The notes under the pieces are model-generated. The model was not told the origin of the DNA and made no database searches. It saw only the letters and a list, made by a program, of their open reading frames with translations. Below, one piece after another: positions 35,904 to 45,794 of a stretch of DNA of 64,000 nt. Source of the DNA: Dipteronia dyeriana (taxonomy: Eukaryota > Streptophyta > Magnoliopsida > Sapindales > Sapindaceae). The stretch is from contig CM065300.1 of assembly GCA_032871835.1 (NCBI GenBank), forward strand, positions 69,451,192-69,515,191. The letters run 5' to 3'. The translations under genes were made by a program, and so were the position numbers. Each line of letters opens with the position of its first letter. Positions within the stretch are counted from its first letter, which is position 1.

Positions 35904-37419
35904 ATCTCCCCCTTTGGCTATTTCATGATAAAACAACCACTCACAAATAAATCCTCACAAAACAAAAAATAATCTATCTATTGTTCATGAAAGTCCATTC
36001 TAAGTTACAAAAAGAGATACCTAAGAATCTAAGTCTTCAAGGTCTTTAATCTCTTCGTAGATCATCATAACTACACACAATAGTAAGAAAGCACTTTCCA
36101 AGAACAAGTACATGTGAGGTGAACAAACATAAAAAACAATTACACTCAATAAAGCAATATAAACAAATGCATGTGCAATGCTCCCCCTAAATGGGTTACT
36201 CTCTCTCATGATCTCTCCCCAAAGCATAACCAATGTTCCCCAATATTTCTCAAGACTTCTCCCCATTTTTATCATGAGATAGGCAAATGAGCTCCCCCTA
36301 TCGGGTTGCTTTAGCAAAGAGAGCTATTCGCACAAGAACATTGCATAATCATATACACAAACTTTATGCAACTTAAATAATTGAGAGAGATTCAAGGAGT
36401 TTGATTTAAAGAAAAAATGTGTGACAAGGATGCTTTGCAAGCAAGACATGTTGCATTCAAATCCAAAACAAATGGTATTTGGCAAAGCAAACATCAAAAG
36501 GGTTTTCAAAAGAATTCAAACCAATTTGTACCCTTTTTTCATATGCAAACAAGATATAGTTTCCAAAAATTTGAAAATAAAGCAACTATATCAATTCTTA
36601 AAGGCAAACCAAGAAACGAGTGACTATTGCACCGTTTTTGATTTTTCCGGATAATTATCCGTATGATAGTAGTCTTGTTTCACCATTAAGAAATGAGACA
36701 AGACTAATTTGGATATAAAATCCTTATTAATTGCATGGATACAATATCCTTATCGGTTAGTCCTCTCATTTGCACTCACACATATTTGCATTAAAGCAAT
36801 CAAACTCAATTCATGCATATCATTTTAAAGCATGTCATTAAAAAGCAAGTTCACATGTCATGGAGCTAAATTATAGGTCATTCAAATGTACTTTCCCAAT
36901 TAATTCTCCTAGTCTAAAAATACATATTTGAACATAAATATGACATGGATTGCAAACAAAGCAATGTTGCACACTTATTAAAGAAAAATATATAAGCCTA
37001 TATGTGCAACCAAGAATCTCAAGCAATTTTCAAAAGAGCATAAAATTAATCAACTTTTTGCACATAACAAATCATGCAAGTTTGCTCTCTTTGCTTGAGC
37101 TTCCCAAATGGGGTCAAATCCAATCAAGTCAATAGAAGGGATAAGTCCTTATAAACTTACCAAGTCCAAAGGACTTAGTAACATCTACGGGTGTCTCATG
37201 GGCACTAAGACAAGTGGGTTCATTCTTTCTAACCCACCTAGGTTCCCCTTTTTCATTTTTAGTGGTCATAAGAAAATTTCTAAACTCCCTAGGTTCATGC
37301 AAACTTGCCCCCTTTTTCAACCGTTTTACTTTCATGCTCTCTAATCTACACCTCTTAATATATTTAAAGTAATTTGGTCTTAAGTGACCAATCATACCAC
37401 AAAAATAACAAGTAGGTAC
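35904..37419 (-). other. SIRE-like element: polypurine tract, 3' non-coding part and gag C-terminus
   Basis: The polypurine tract AAAGGGGGAGAT (minus) abuts the LTR at 35904-35917. Upstream of it are further GGGGGAGC or GGGGAGA runs near 36182, 36220, 36260 and 36292 (minus sense), a pattern reminiscent of large SIRE-type copia elements. The minus frame 37129-37395 extends from a knuckle CYFCGMIGHLRPNY (last Cys replaced by Tyr) into a basic segment with EPRWVRKNEP. Between about 36330 and 37120 I see no recognisable domain. Confidence 0.6.
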
Positions 37420-38572
37420 TGATTAACACTGAAAAGTGTATGTTTACTAAGGGATAATATCATCATTTTACACTTCCATTATGATTAATTCCCCAATTTA
37501 GACAAAATTTCTTTTTATTTGCTTAAATAAATGTGTTGTGTAGTAATCAATGTATTTTTCTTTGTATTTTAGAGGTAATTCTATCAATTCAGAATCATAG
37601 AGAAGTCAGATGGCAAAACAAACATTGTTTTCAAGTTTAGAACGTCAAAAAACCTTAAGAAGACCACGAAGGGCATTTTCATAATTTTGACTATTCATTG
37701 TTCACAGTTGACTTTTACTGTTCATAGTTGACTTTAACTATTCACTCTCGGATGCATTACTGTTCACTCATGGATGGGTTACTGTTCACTGTCACTGTTC
37801 ACTGATGATGTGGTGAAATCTGGACGCTCCATTCTAAATTCATCCGATGGTCAATTTTCATCCGTATTTTGTATAAATAGGGGGCTTTTCCTACCAAATT
37901 TTGATGTTCTGAATCCAAATATGATGTTAGATTTGTGAAATTCTCTCTCTTTTATTCTCAAATTCTCAGTTTAAATAAAATAGCTATTTTTTAGTTAAAT
38001 TATGTCTGGCTAATTTTACATAGCTAGGGCAAAAGGTGATATCGTTGGTATAGAAAATATGATCTAATTTTGGTAAGTTTATTATTTTTATGCTTTCTCT
38101 CCTCTAATATTTGTGGAGTTTTTAACTCACTGTAGATAAAAAGATATTGTCTAGCACAATGAGTACTTTTATCCATATTTATCAGAGAGTAGTTTATCCC
38201 CTTTAATCTTTGTGGAGTTTTTACTCACTATAGATAGACAGATATTGTCTAGCACAGTGAGTACTTTTATCCACATCTATTAGAGAGTGGTCAGTGGAGT
38301 GGAATACCATCCCATTAATCTGGACTAAATATTTATAATTGGATCATATTCGAATTACCAACAGTGGATCCATTAGCCCCAGTTTTAATTTTAATTGATT
38401 TACATTTTATAACAAGCTTAGTAGTTAATCTAGATAATTAATTCTACAAGGACAAGTGAACAACCTCCTTATAGTTCGACTCGGTCTTACCGGTTAATTT
38501 ATTATTTTGACACTCTTATACTTGAGAGTAGGAACACTTCTTTAGGACATGTCAGGTACAAAGTAAGAATTT
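37420..38572 (+). repeat. Athila-A 5' LTR
   Basis: It starts TGATTAACACTG; the end is near aagtaagaattt. TATAAATAG at 37872-37880 is a good TATA box. About 100-200 bp before it, tactgttcac-like units recur (about 37695-37805). Downstream, a unit of about 108 bp with gtctagcaca and gagtactttta is repeated twice (about 38098-38290). It aligns with 45795-48516 outside the solo LTR at roughly 90% by eye. Confidence 0.88.
37872..37880 (+). promoter_or_regulatory. TATA box of the Athila-A 5' LTR
   Basis: TATAAATAG is also present at 46267-46275 in the 3' LTR, in the same context (ttttgtataaatagg). It is the likely core promoter of the element's genomic RNA. Confidence 0.75.
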
Positions 38573-38573
38573 T

Positions 38574-38591
38574 TGGCGCTGCTGCCGGGGA
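38574..38591 (+). other. Athila-A primer-binding site, tRNA-Asp-like, with a splice donor at its end
   Basis: TGGCGCTGCTGCCGGGGA differs at two bases from TGGCGCCGTTGCCGGGGA, the tRNA-Asp complement used by Athila elements. It overlaps a strong donor, ggag|gtaagtcc, at about 38592, in the position of a retroviral major splice donor. Confidence 0.8.
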
Positions 38592-39071
38592 GGTAAGTCC
38601 GCCTTTTCTTTGTAGTAGTAATTTCTTTTTAATTTTATTTTTGTTTTGCTAATTTTTTTTCTATCTTCTTTGTTTTTATTTTGTTTTTAATTTTGCATCA
38701 CTCCTCTCAATCATAAACTTTATTCTTTAAAAAAAAAAACACTTGTTATCTTTAATCACATTTTTGCATTTTAGTCCTCTAACTTTTATTTGCATTTTAG
38801 CTTAGATCTAGTTTGCATTTGCATATAGGTCATTTTATTTTTCATTTTTGCATATCAGTCCCTGTAATTATCGCATTTTCACTTTAGTCCTTAGATTTAT
38901 AATTATTTACACGTTTGCCCCAACACTTGTGCATATTTGCATTTACACCCCTAGAATTTTACATCTTGTTATTTTTATCACTTTTTCTTTTATTTTCTTC
39001 ATTTTTGTGTATTTCACCTCCATGAACCCTCATTAATTAGAAGATCACAATCATCCACATTCACTAACAAC
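38592..39071 (+). other. Athila-A leader
   Basis: This is a T-rich untranslated stretch of about 480 bp between the primer site and the gag ATG. Phrases like ttttgcatttt recur several times (38705-38945). I see no convincing gene in it; the small frame 38848-39036 is low complexity. Confidence 0.6.
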
Positions 39072-40253
39072 ATGGTTGAAAATCGACTTAGACATCCAGT
39101 AGGAAACCAAGCCGAGAACCTTTTAGACAACCTTGACAACGTGTTTCAACACAGAAACCATCCGCCTTATGTTAACCATGACCAACACATTAACCCAAAT
39201 CCACCTAGAACTCTTAGAGACTACATGAATCCCACACATACTGGAGCACTTTCATGCATAGCTTTCCCACCAAATGAAACACACTTTAATTTTAAATTGG
39301 GAATCATTTAACTTTTACCCAATTTTCACGGTCTTGAATCTGAAAATCCATATTTGCATCTTAGAGAGTTTGAGGAAGTCTGTAACACTTACACTAACCA
39401 AAATGTTAGCATGGATATAATTAAGCTTAAGTTTTTCCCTTTTTCCTTTAAAGATAAAGCTAAAACTTGGTTACAAAACCTTAGGTCAGGATCAATCCAA
39501 ACTTGGAATGATATGCAACAACATTTCTTAAAGAAATTTTTCCCACCTTATTGAACAAACTCTCTTAAGAGGCAAATCACTTCATTTGCCTAAAAACTTG
39601 GGGAAACACTTTACCAATGTTGGGATAGGTTCAAAGAGTTGTTAAATGTCTGTCCACATCATGGTTTTAAAACATGAAGGATAGTGTCACATTTCTATGA
39701 GGGACTCACACCCCAAAGTAGACAAGTCATTGAAATGATGTGTAATGGGGAGTTCAGTGACAAAAATCCTGAAGAAGCACTTGAATACCTTGACCATATC
39801 ACCAAAAGTGCTTAAAATTGGGACACTATTGGTTCCTATGAGTCCATGAGCAATCCACAAACATCTCCATCTAGTAGAGGCATTTACAATCTTAGGGAAG
39901 ATCATGACCTTCAAGCTAGATTCACATCCCTAGCTAGGAAAGTTGAAGCTTTCGAAACTAAAAAGAGTGAACATGTAATATATGTAAAAGAAATTGCATG
40001 CCATGTATGTGATTCTGATGATCATTTCACTCATAGTTGCCTAACTTTACCGGCCATAAAAGATTGCCTTCATGAACAAGCCAATGTTTTGCACACTTTC
40101 AACATGCCAAATTCCAACCCATATTCACAAACCTACAATCCTGGTTGGAGAAATTACCTAAACTTTAGTTGGAGGAACAACAATCAAGCCCAGTCTTCAC
40201 AACGACCAGGCCTATCACATCCACAAACACACCAGAATTTCCAAAACTTTTAA
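39072..40253 (+). pseudogene. Athila-A gag
   Basis: The ATG at 39072 begins a frame that stays in register with the protease frame at 40260. The gag core lies at 39339-39554 (YLHLREFEEVCNTY to KKFFPPY) and on to about 39810. Stops at about 39309, 39552, 39591, 39676, 39813 and 40251 are TAA or TGA where family members have CAA, CGA or TGG codons, so each fits one C-to-T or G-to-A change. No indels are needed. A C-x2-C-x4-H-x4-C type element (CHVCDSDDHFTHSC) is at about 40000-40041. Confidence 0.85.
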
Positions 40254-40259
40254 GGTTAT

Positions 40260-41687
40260 GTGCCTTATGTCCCACCATCTGGGAAAAACCTTGAAGACAC
40301 TTTACACTCATTCATTGAGAAGCAAGAATCCATTAACAGCCAAACTGCACAAACTTTGATAGATGTTAAAGATACTTTGGTAAAGATTGCTTCTACACTC
40401 ACCACACACAAAAAAAGTAAGTTTTCATCTCAACCACAACCAAATCCCAAGAGTCAGTCAAGTTCCTATGATAATAACCAATGCCCAGATCAAGTCAAAT
40501 CAATTATCACTCTTCGTAGTGGTAAGGTCATCAAAAAACCTATTCTTGAATCTGGTAAAAATGATGATGAGTCACTTTCCAATGGTAAGGAATGGGTTGA
40601 TGAAACCACTGTTGACGAAGAAATAATTGAATCCCCACTTACACTCCCATATCCTCAGGCTCTTAAAAATTTACAGAAATTGAAGCATTCCTCAGAGATT
40701 TTTGAAATTTTCAAACAGGTAAAGTTCAATATCCCTTTGTTGAACGCAATCAAACAAGTACCTTCCTATGCCAAAGTTTTAGAGGATCTGGGCACTGTGA
40801 AAAGAAAGCATCAGGTAAGAAAGAAAGCCTTTATGGCTGAACAGGTAAGTTCCATTCTTTCCAATAAAAATGTTTTGAAATATAAAGATCCTAGTTGTCC
40901 CACTATTTCTTGCACAATTGGTAACTGTAAAATTGAGCATGCTTTACTTGACGTAGGTGCTAGTGTAAATTTGCTCCCATACTCATTTTATCAGCAACTT
41001 AAACTTGGTGAGTTAAAGCCGACTTCAACCTCACTTTGTCTTGCTGATAGGTTAATTAAAATACCAAAAGGAATAATGGAAGATATGTTAGTACAAGTCG
41101 ATAAATTTATCTACCCAGTAGATTTTACTGTCTTGGAAACACAACGTGTTGTTAATGAGCACAAATCAATTCCTGTTATATTGGGCCGACCATTTTTGGC
41201 TACTGCTAATCCCTTGATTAACTGCATGAATGGAATAATGAGCTTGTCTTTTGGAAATATGGAAATTAAGCTTAATGTTTTTAACATGTCTAAAGAACCA
41301 TTTGATGATGAAAATGAAGATGAAGATGTAGACATTATTGAAACCATTGTTGAAGATCATGTTCAAAAGGATTCTTTTAACTCATCTAAAATTTGCTTGA
41401 TCAATTCACCTGAGTCAAGCTCGCATTCACATCTTGATAATTGTTTGCAGGTTACCGAAGAAGAAAGAGACACTTTAGATTTTGAAGAATTGGAACGGAA
41501 AGATGACGAGCCAGAAGAAAAAGCACCCATCAATGATTCTTTTCCTAATAAACTTTTATTCTCTATCACAACTTTGCCTTGGTATGCTGACATTGTTAAT
41601 TATCTTGTAACAGGAATAATGCCACTCGATTGGAATGCACAGGACAAAGAAATTTTTGACCGAGGTAAAACATTTTTACTGGGATGA
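40260..41687 (+). CDS. Athila-A gag C-terminus/protease frame fused to the RNase H end, 475 codons
   Basis: This is the longest open frame in the window. Residues 1-210 are a polar linker; the protease follows at about residues 215-330, with LLDVGASVNLLPYSF (the family active site is DLGAS or DTGAS) and ILGRPFLATAN. An acidic stretch (ENEDEDVDIIE) follows. Then comes TTLPWYADIVNYLVTGIMP, which normally lies after RT and RNase H, just before integrase. RT and nearly all RNase H (expected over 1.5 kb) are therefore missing, yet the frame is kept. It ends by a one-base shift at about 41650 relative to the integrase frame. The ATG at 40260 is only the first after a stop and is unlikely to be the real start. 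Confidence 0.8.
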   Translation: MPYVPPSGKNLEDTLHSFIEKQESINSQTAQTLIDVKDTLVKIASTLTTHKKSKFSSQPQPNPKSQSSSYDNNQCPDQVKSIITLRSGKVIKKPILESGKNDDESLSNGKEWVDETTVDEEIIESPLTLPYPQALKNLQKLKHSSEIFEIFKQVKFNIPLLNAIKQVPSYAKVLEDLGTVKRKHQVRKKAFMAEQVSSILSNKNVLKYKDPSCPTISCTIGNCKIEHALLDVGASVNLLPYSFYQQLKLGELKPTSTSLCLADRLIKIPKGIMEDMLVQVDKFIYPVDFTVLETQRVVNEHKSIPVILGRPFLATANPLINCMNGIMSLSFGNMEIKLNVFNMSKEPFDDENEDEDVDIIETIVEDHVQKDSFNSSKICLINSPESSSHSHLDNCLQVTEEERDTLDFEELERKDDEPEEKAPINDSFPNKLLFSITTLPWYADIVNYLVTGIMPLDWNAQDKEIFDRGKTFLLG

Positions 41688-42828
41688 CCCGTACTTATTC
41701 AAGTATTGTCCTGATCAAATTGTTCGACGGTGTATTCCAGGCAGTGAGGTAAGTAGTGTCATTGAATTTTGTCATTCTGAAGCATGTGGTGGTTATTTTT
41801 CATCAAAGAAAACGGCTGCAAAAATCTTGCAGTGTGGATTTTATTGGCCTACCTTGTTTAAAGACGCACATGCATTATGTAAAACCTGTGAAAAATGTCA
41901 AAAGTTAGGATCCATTTCCAAGCAAAACATGATACCTTTAAACCCCATTCTTGTCATTGAAATATTTGATTGTTGGGGAATTGATTTTATGGGTCCATTT
42001 CCATCGTCATTTGGATTTTTGTACATTTTAGTTGCCGTTGATTATGTGTCACAATGGGTTGAGGCAATTCCTTGTCGAAATAATGATCACAAAACAGTGA
42101 TTAAGTTTTTAAAGGAAAATCTTTTGAGTCTATTTGGAATACCTCGAGCCATTATCATTGATGGAGGTAAACACTTTTGTAACAAACCTTTAGAGTCTTT
42201 AATGAAGAAATATGGAGTCACACACAAAATTGCCACATCATACCACCCTCAAACAAGTGGTCAAGTTGAGTTAGCAAATAGGGAGATAAAACTTATCTTG
42301 TAAAAAACGGTTAACCCTGATCGAAAAGATTGGTCTCTTAGACTAAATGATGCACTTTGGGCTTACCGCACTGCATTCAAAACATCTTCGAGTATGTCTC
42401 CTTATCGTTTAGTTTATGGAAAACCTTGCCACTTTCCTGTTGAACTTGAGAAAAAAGCATATTGGGCCATTAAAGCTTTCAATTCTAACCTATATGATGC
42501 TAGTGAATTGCGCAAGTTGCAATAAAATGAACTTGAAGAATTAAGAAATGATGCATATGAAAATGCAAAAATTCTTAAAGAAAAATCTAAAACCTTTCAT
42601 GACAGACGAATTTTAAGAAGATCATTTGAAGTTGGTCAAAAGGTTTTGCTTTATAATTCTCAACTTCATTTATTTCCTGGTAAATTGAAATCAAAATAGA
42701 GTGGTCCATTTGTTGTGAAACACGTGTATCCATATGGTGCCTTTGACATTGAGAATCCTAGGAATGGTAATGTGTTTAAAGTAAATGGACAACGTGTGAA
42801 ACCATTCTTAGAAAATATAGATTTTTAA
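41635..42828 (+). pseudogene. Athila-A integrase
   Basis: The frame 41635-42303 (222 codons) begins at KKFLTEVKHFYWDDPYLFKY. It has the zinc region with H-x-H (CHSEACGGYF) and CKTCEKCQ, then WGIDFMGPF (first Asp), IIIDGGKHF (second Asp) and TSGQVELANREI (catalytic Glu), so the triad is present. It breaks at a TAA at 42301; the same frame goes on with [10 protein letters not shown] and the C-terminal [17 protein letters not shown], with two more stops, to a TAA at about 42826. It is the least damaged integrase in the window. Confidence 0.88.
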
Positions 42829-42865
42829 AAAGACTATGCCGTCCTTTTTTACCCTTGTTACAAAG

Positions 42866-42956
42866 GTGAGTAAACAAATCTTTTGCTTTTGACTTTATAT
42901 GTGTTTGCAATTATTATTATTTTTTTTGTTCGCTTTTACGTTTTGAATTTTTGCAG
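42866..42956 (+). other. Putative intron between integrase and the 3' cargo of Athila-A
   Basis: A near-consensus donor ACAAAG|GTGAGTA (42866) is followed 91 nt later by TTTTTGCAG|G (42956), with a T-rich tract in between. Retroviral-style splicing to reach a 3' ORF is known for some plant env-like gypsy elements. That use here is inferred. Confidence 0.45.
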
Positions 42957-43091
42957 GATTAATTTCTAGGTTCAATTTTTGCTTGGTGTGTTTTGATATA
43001 TAACCCCGGTTAAGTGGCAGATAACGGTACTCCGTGATAATTCAAGTCGGTTTAATTCAGTTTCCCAAATAACTAATCCCCAAAACAAGGC

Positions 43092-43643
43092 ATGGATAAA
43101 ATTTTCACAAACCTGCGTAAACATTTTCCATCGTTGCCCCAAAGTGCTCTGAAAAAGATTTACAAAGAACGTTTCGAAAGATTACTCTTACTGATGATAA
43201 ATAACATTCCTATTGAAATTCGTTGGTTGATCGAAGCTAAGGTACGTCTAGCAGATGAGCCTGCTGATTCATTTATATCTTACATGCCTGGTTTTGGAAG
43301 AAGTAACCTTACAAAAAAATGAAGAGCTAAGAAGTTAGGGGTTACTTGTCACAAATGTGCACGTACAACTTGCAACACACGTTGTCGTTCTTTAGGAATG
43401 GTGTCTAATAATTGGAAAGATAAAATTTTATTCATTAGGCATGGTTTGCGTAGGGAGTCACTGGATAATATCCTAACGACTCTTAATGCACATTCTAGTG
43501 GATATGTGCAAATGGAAATTGACCGATTATGGCCACAATGTCAAAAAGAACATGCACAATATAGTCTTAGGAATTTGACTTTAAAAAACCCTGTTTGCCA
43601 ATTTATAAGAAAATTGGATGGGAAGCATATCCCCGACCCATAG
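43092..43643 (+). pseudogene. Cys-rich ORF of unknown function in Athila-A
   Basis: The ATG at 43092 opens 183 codons in one frame, with a single TGA at 43320-43322. The N-terminal third is basic and helical-looking (FTNLRKHFPSL, ALKKIYKERFERLLL). After the stop comes a Cys cluster, CHKCARTTCNTRC (about 43351-43389), then DKILFIRHGLRRESLDNIL. There is no signal peptide or membrane segment, so it does not look like an envelope protein. I do not recognise the family. It sits in the env-like/extra-ORF position between integrase and the LOG-like gene. It could be a lineage-specific accessory ORF or a captured host gene. Confidence 0.6.
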
Positions 43644-43870
43644 AGAGCGTTGAAGCCGTTTCTGGACGTAAAACAAGAGAAAGATGTGAGCCACAATCAC
43701 AACTACCAATAAATATCCTTTTGTTTTTATTATCTTTTTCCTTCCGCATTTAATGTCTTTTGTAATTATTGTTGTTTACTTTTGATTTTTGAACCATTTG
43801 GGTCTAATATCATTGACAAATACGCCGCCCTATACATATAAGTGAATCATTGTGTTACCTTTTTAGGATC

Positions 43871-43878
43871 TATAAATA
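43871..43878 (+). promoter_or_regulatory. TATA box upstream of the LOG-like gene
   Basis: TATAAATA lies 71 bp upstream of the ATG at 43949, in a context (gatctataaatacaagc) like plant core promoters. A start site about 30 bp downstream would give a 40-45 nt 5' UTR (tcataaacattcaaaag). A splice acceptor-like ctttttag ends at 43866, just before it. Both readings are inference. Confidence 0.45.
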
Positions 43879-43948
43879 CAAGCATTTGTTTTCCTTTTTG
43901 CTTCAAGCACTCATAAACATTCAAAAGAAAAATTCAGAGAGTGCATTA

Positions 43949-44548
43949 ATGACGTCACCTACAACTAAACGATTCACAAACATTTTTGTGTTTGGTGGCA
44001 CCAATTATGGGAAATACAGAGAGTTTGTTGATGCTGCAACTCATCTTGGTAAGGTTTTGACTGGGTGAAAAATACACCTAGTGTATGGAGGAGGTAACTT
44101 GGGATTAATGGGGTGTGTTTCACGAGCTGCACAAGACGGAGGTAGTCAAGTTCTGGGTATTGTCCCAAAACCTATGGCCGCAGCAAACATCATCGGAAAG
44201 ACAAACGGTGAAGAGCTAGTTGTTTCAGGTATGCCTGAAAGATTGACTTCTATATTACATCATGCTGATGTGTTTATAGCTTTTCCAGATGGTTTTGGAA
44301 CGTTAGAAGAAATCTTTACAATGGCATCCTGGGCGTAACTACACATCCATGAGAAACCCATCGATTTGTTGAATGTTAATAAATTTTATGATGGTTTGCT
44401 TTCATTTATTGGTCATGCTCAGAAAAATTATTACATTCCACCTTCAATCCGAAAAATCTTTATATATGCTTCAAGTCCTCATGAGCTGATTGAACAATTA
44501 CAAGCTTTCAATTATGTGCCAGATCCTTCAACCTCCAAAATTGATTAG
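43949..44548 (+). pseudogene. LOG-like cytokinin-activating phosphoribohydrolase gene captured by a retrotransposon, two nonsense stops
   Basis: LOG enzymes release active cytokinin bases from their riboside 5'-monophosphates in the cytosol. The single frame of 199 codons has the family's order: the N-terminal strand FVFGGTNYG (family CGSxxG), LVYGGGNLGLMG (about residues 44-55), GIVPK, the GMPER segment with its conserved Arg, then FPDGFGTLEE (family PGGxGTxxE; the first Gly is Asp), and EKPIDLLNVNKFYDGLLSF. The stops are TGA at 44066 and TAA at 44336, where family members have Arg or Gln codons; each fits a C-to-T change. Length equals normal LOG proteins. There are no introns, while plant LOG genes have several. 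It lies between the Cys-rich ORF and the 3' UTR of Athila-A. LOG-like is secure; which LOG subgroup is not known. Confidence 0.88.
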
Positions 44549-45794
44549 TCCACTGATGAAGAGAACAAGAAACGCATAATTGATTTGAATCTCAGTTTGT
44601 GATTGTCCCATGGTTTTTATGCATTTTATTTTCCTTTATTTTGTATTTCTTTTATTGTTTTACAGGATTTGGTTGTCTTTCAAGTTGTTCAGGTGATATC
44701 TTCTAAACCTTAACTCTTTCTAAAGACATTGGGAACAATGTCTCATTTTGGTTGGGGGGAGGGGATAGTTGATTCAATAACTTTTGTTTTTACAAAAAAA
44801 AACTAACTTTTGACCATTTTTTTTTGTAAAGATGGCCGAATAAGGAGATCTTTAAGATACTTCTGAGACGCATCTTTGTAGTTCTGATGCATTTTTTTCC
44901 TCTCTTCTGTCTATTCAAATTTATAAACTCTCCATTGTGATATCATTGACTAATCCTTTTGCTCATTAAGTCATCTTGAGAAATTTTTTGAACTATTCTA
45001 GGCACACACGTACATTGACACGTGATTATGTGCAGTAAGTTGAGATTTTGCGATATTGAGTTCTGAAACATCATTCAAGGGTAACAACCGAAGGCAGTGG
45101 TCTTGTTTAAAAATTTATATAGTAATAATAATAATAATAATTTTATGTGTTGTGACCAAAACTCTTACTTAGTAGCCGGGCCTCATGTCTCAGTAAGCAT
45201 AGAGTGTTTGCGTAAAACGGTAGAGTATGGATAAAAATAAAGAATAGTTCTGTAGCCTCTTTAACTCGAGCAATTAAGTCCGAGGGGTGCTTTAACACCT
45301 AATGTCCTAAGACCAACTGGTTTGGGAGTCATTGACCCAAAGCTCGTTACACGGGGTTAAAGAGAAAGCTTAAGGGAATCGTACTAAAAAAAACATCTGC
45401 AATCCGAGTAATTAAGCCCGTAAGAGTGTTTTAACACTTAATGCCCTAAAGACAACTGGTTAGGAGTCATTGGTCTAAAGCTCACTTCATGTATTAAAGA
45501 TGGAATGTTTGTTTTTAATTTTGTTGTATTAAAAAAAATTACTGCCTAAGAAGAAAGCCCTGGTGAGATTTCGGAATGAAAATATTGTTTGAGTTCAATT
45601 GAATCTCGTAGTTATCGTGTTGACCTTTATTGAGCAAAAGAAAGTTTGATTGATAACTCAATTGATGACTGGTTGTCAAAGGGTGAGAAAAGAGGTATGG
45701 GAGAGTTTGTCTATTTGGTAGTTTAGAGATTTGAATTTGAGTTTTTATTATTTTCGCTTCAATTGCTAGGGACTAGCAATAAGCTGGTTGGGGG
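44549..45794 (+). other. Athila-A 3' untranslated region and polypurine tract
   Basis: About 1.25 kb without a gene. It holds gggaacaatg and a purine run gttggggggaggggata (about 44751-44767), an (AAT)n run at 45121-45140, and a unit of about 130 bp repeated twice (about 45265-45375 and 45405-45490; shared ccgagtaattaagcccg-like starts and gtcctaagaccaactggtt-like cores). It ends with the polypurine tract ggttggggg at 45786-45794, directly before the 3' LTR. Confidence 0.7.

Noticed and set aside
37420..38572. Assigning TG...CA ends to the Athila LTR with a perfect 5-bp duplication
   Set aside because: The 3' end reads near aagaattt in both copies and the flanks ggtac/tacc match only in part; the exact end is left open.
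43092..43643. Envelope-like gene in the Athila element
   Set aside because: The position fits but there is no signal peptide, no transmembrane segment and no coiled coil; a Cys cluster is present instead.
44336..44338. TAA in the LOG frame as the natural end of a short protein
   Set aside because: Homology continues in the same frame for 70 codons after it (EKPIDLLNV and on), so it is a nonsense change.
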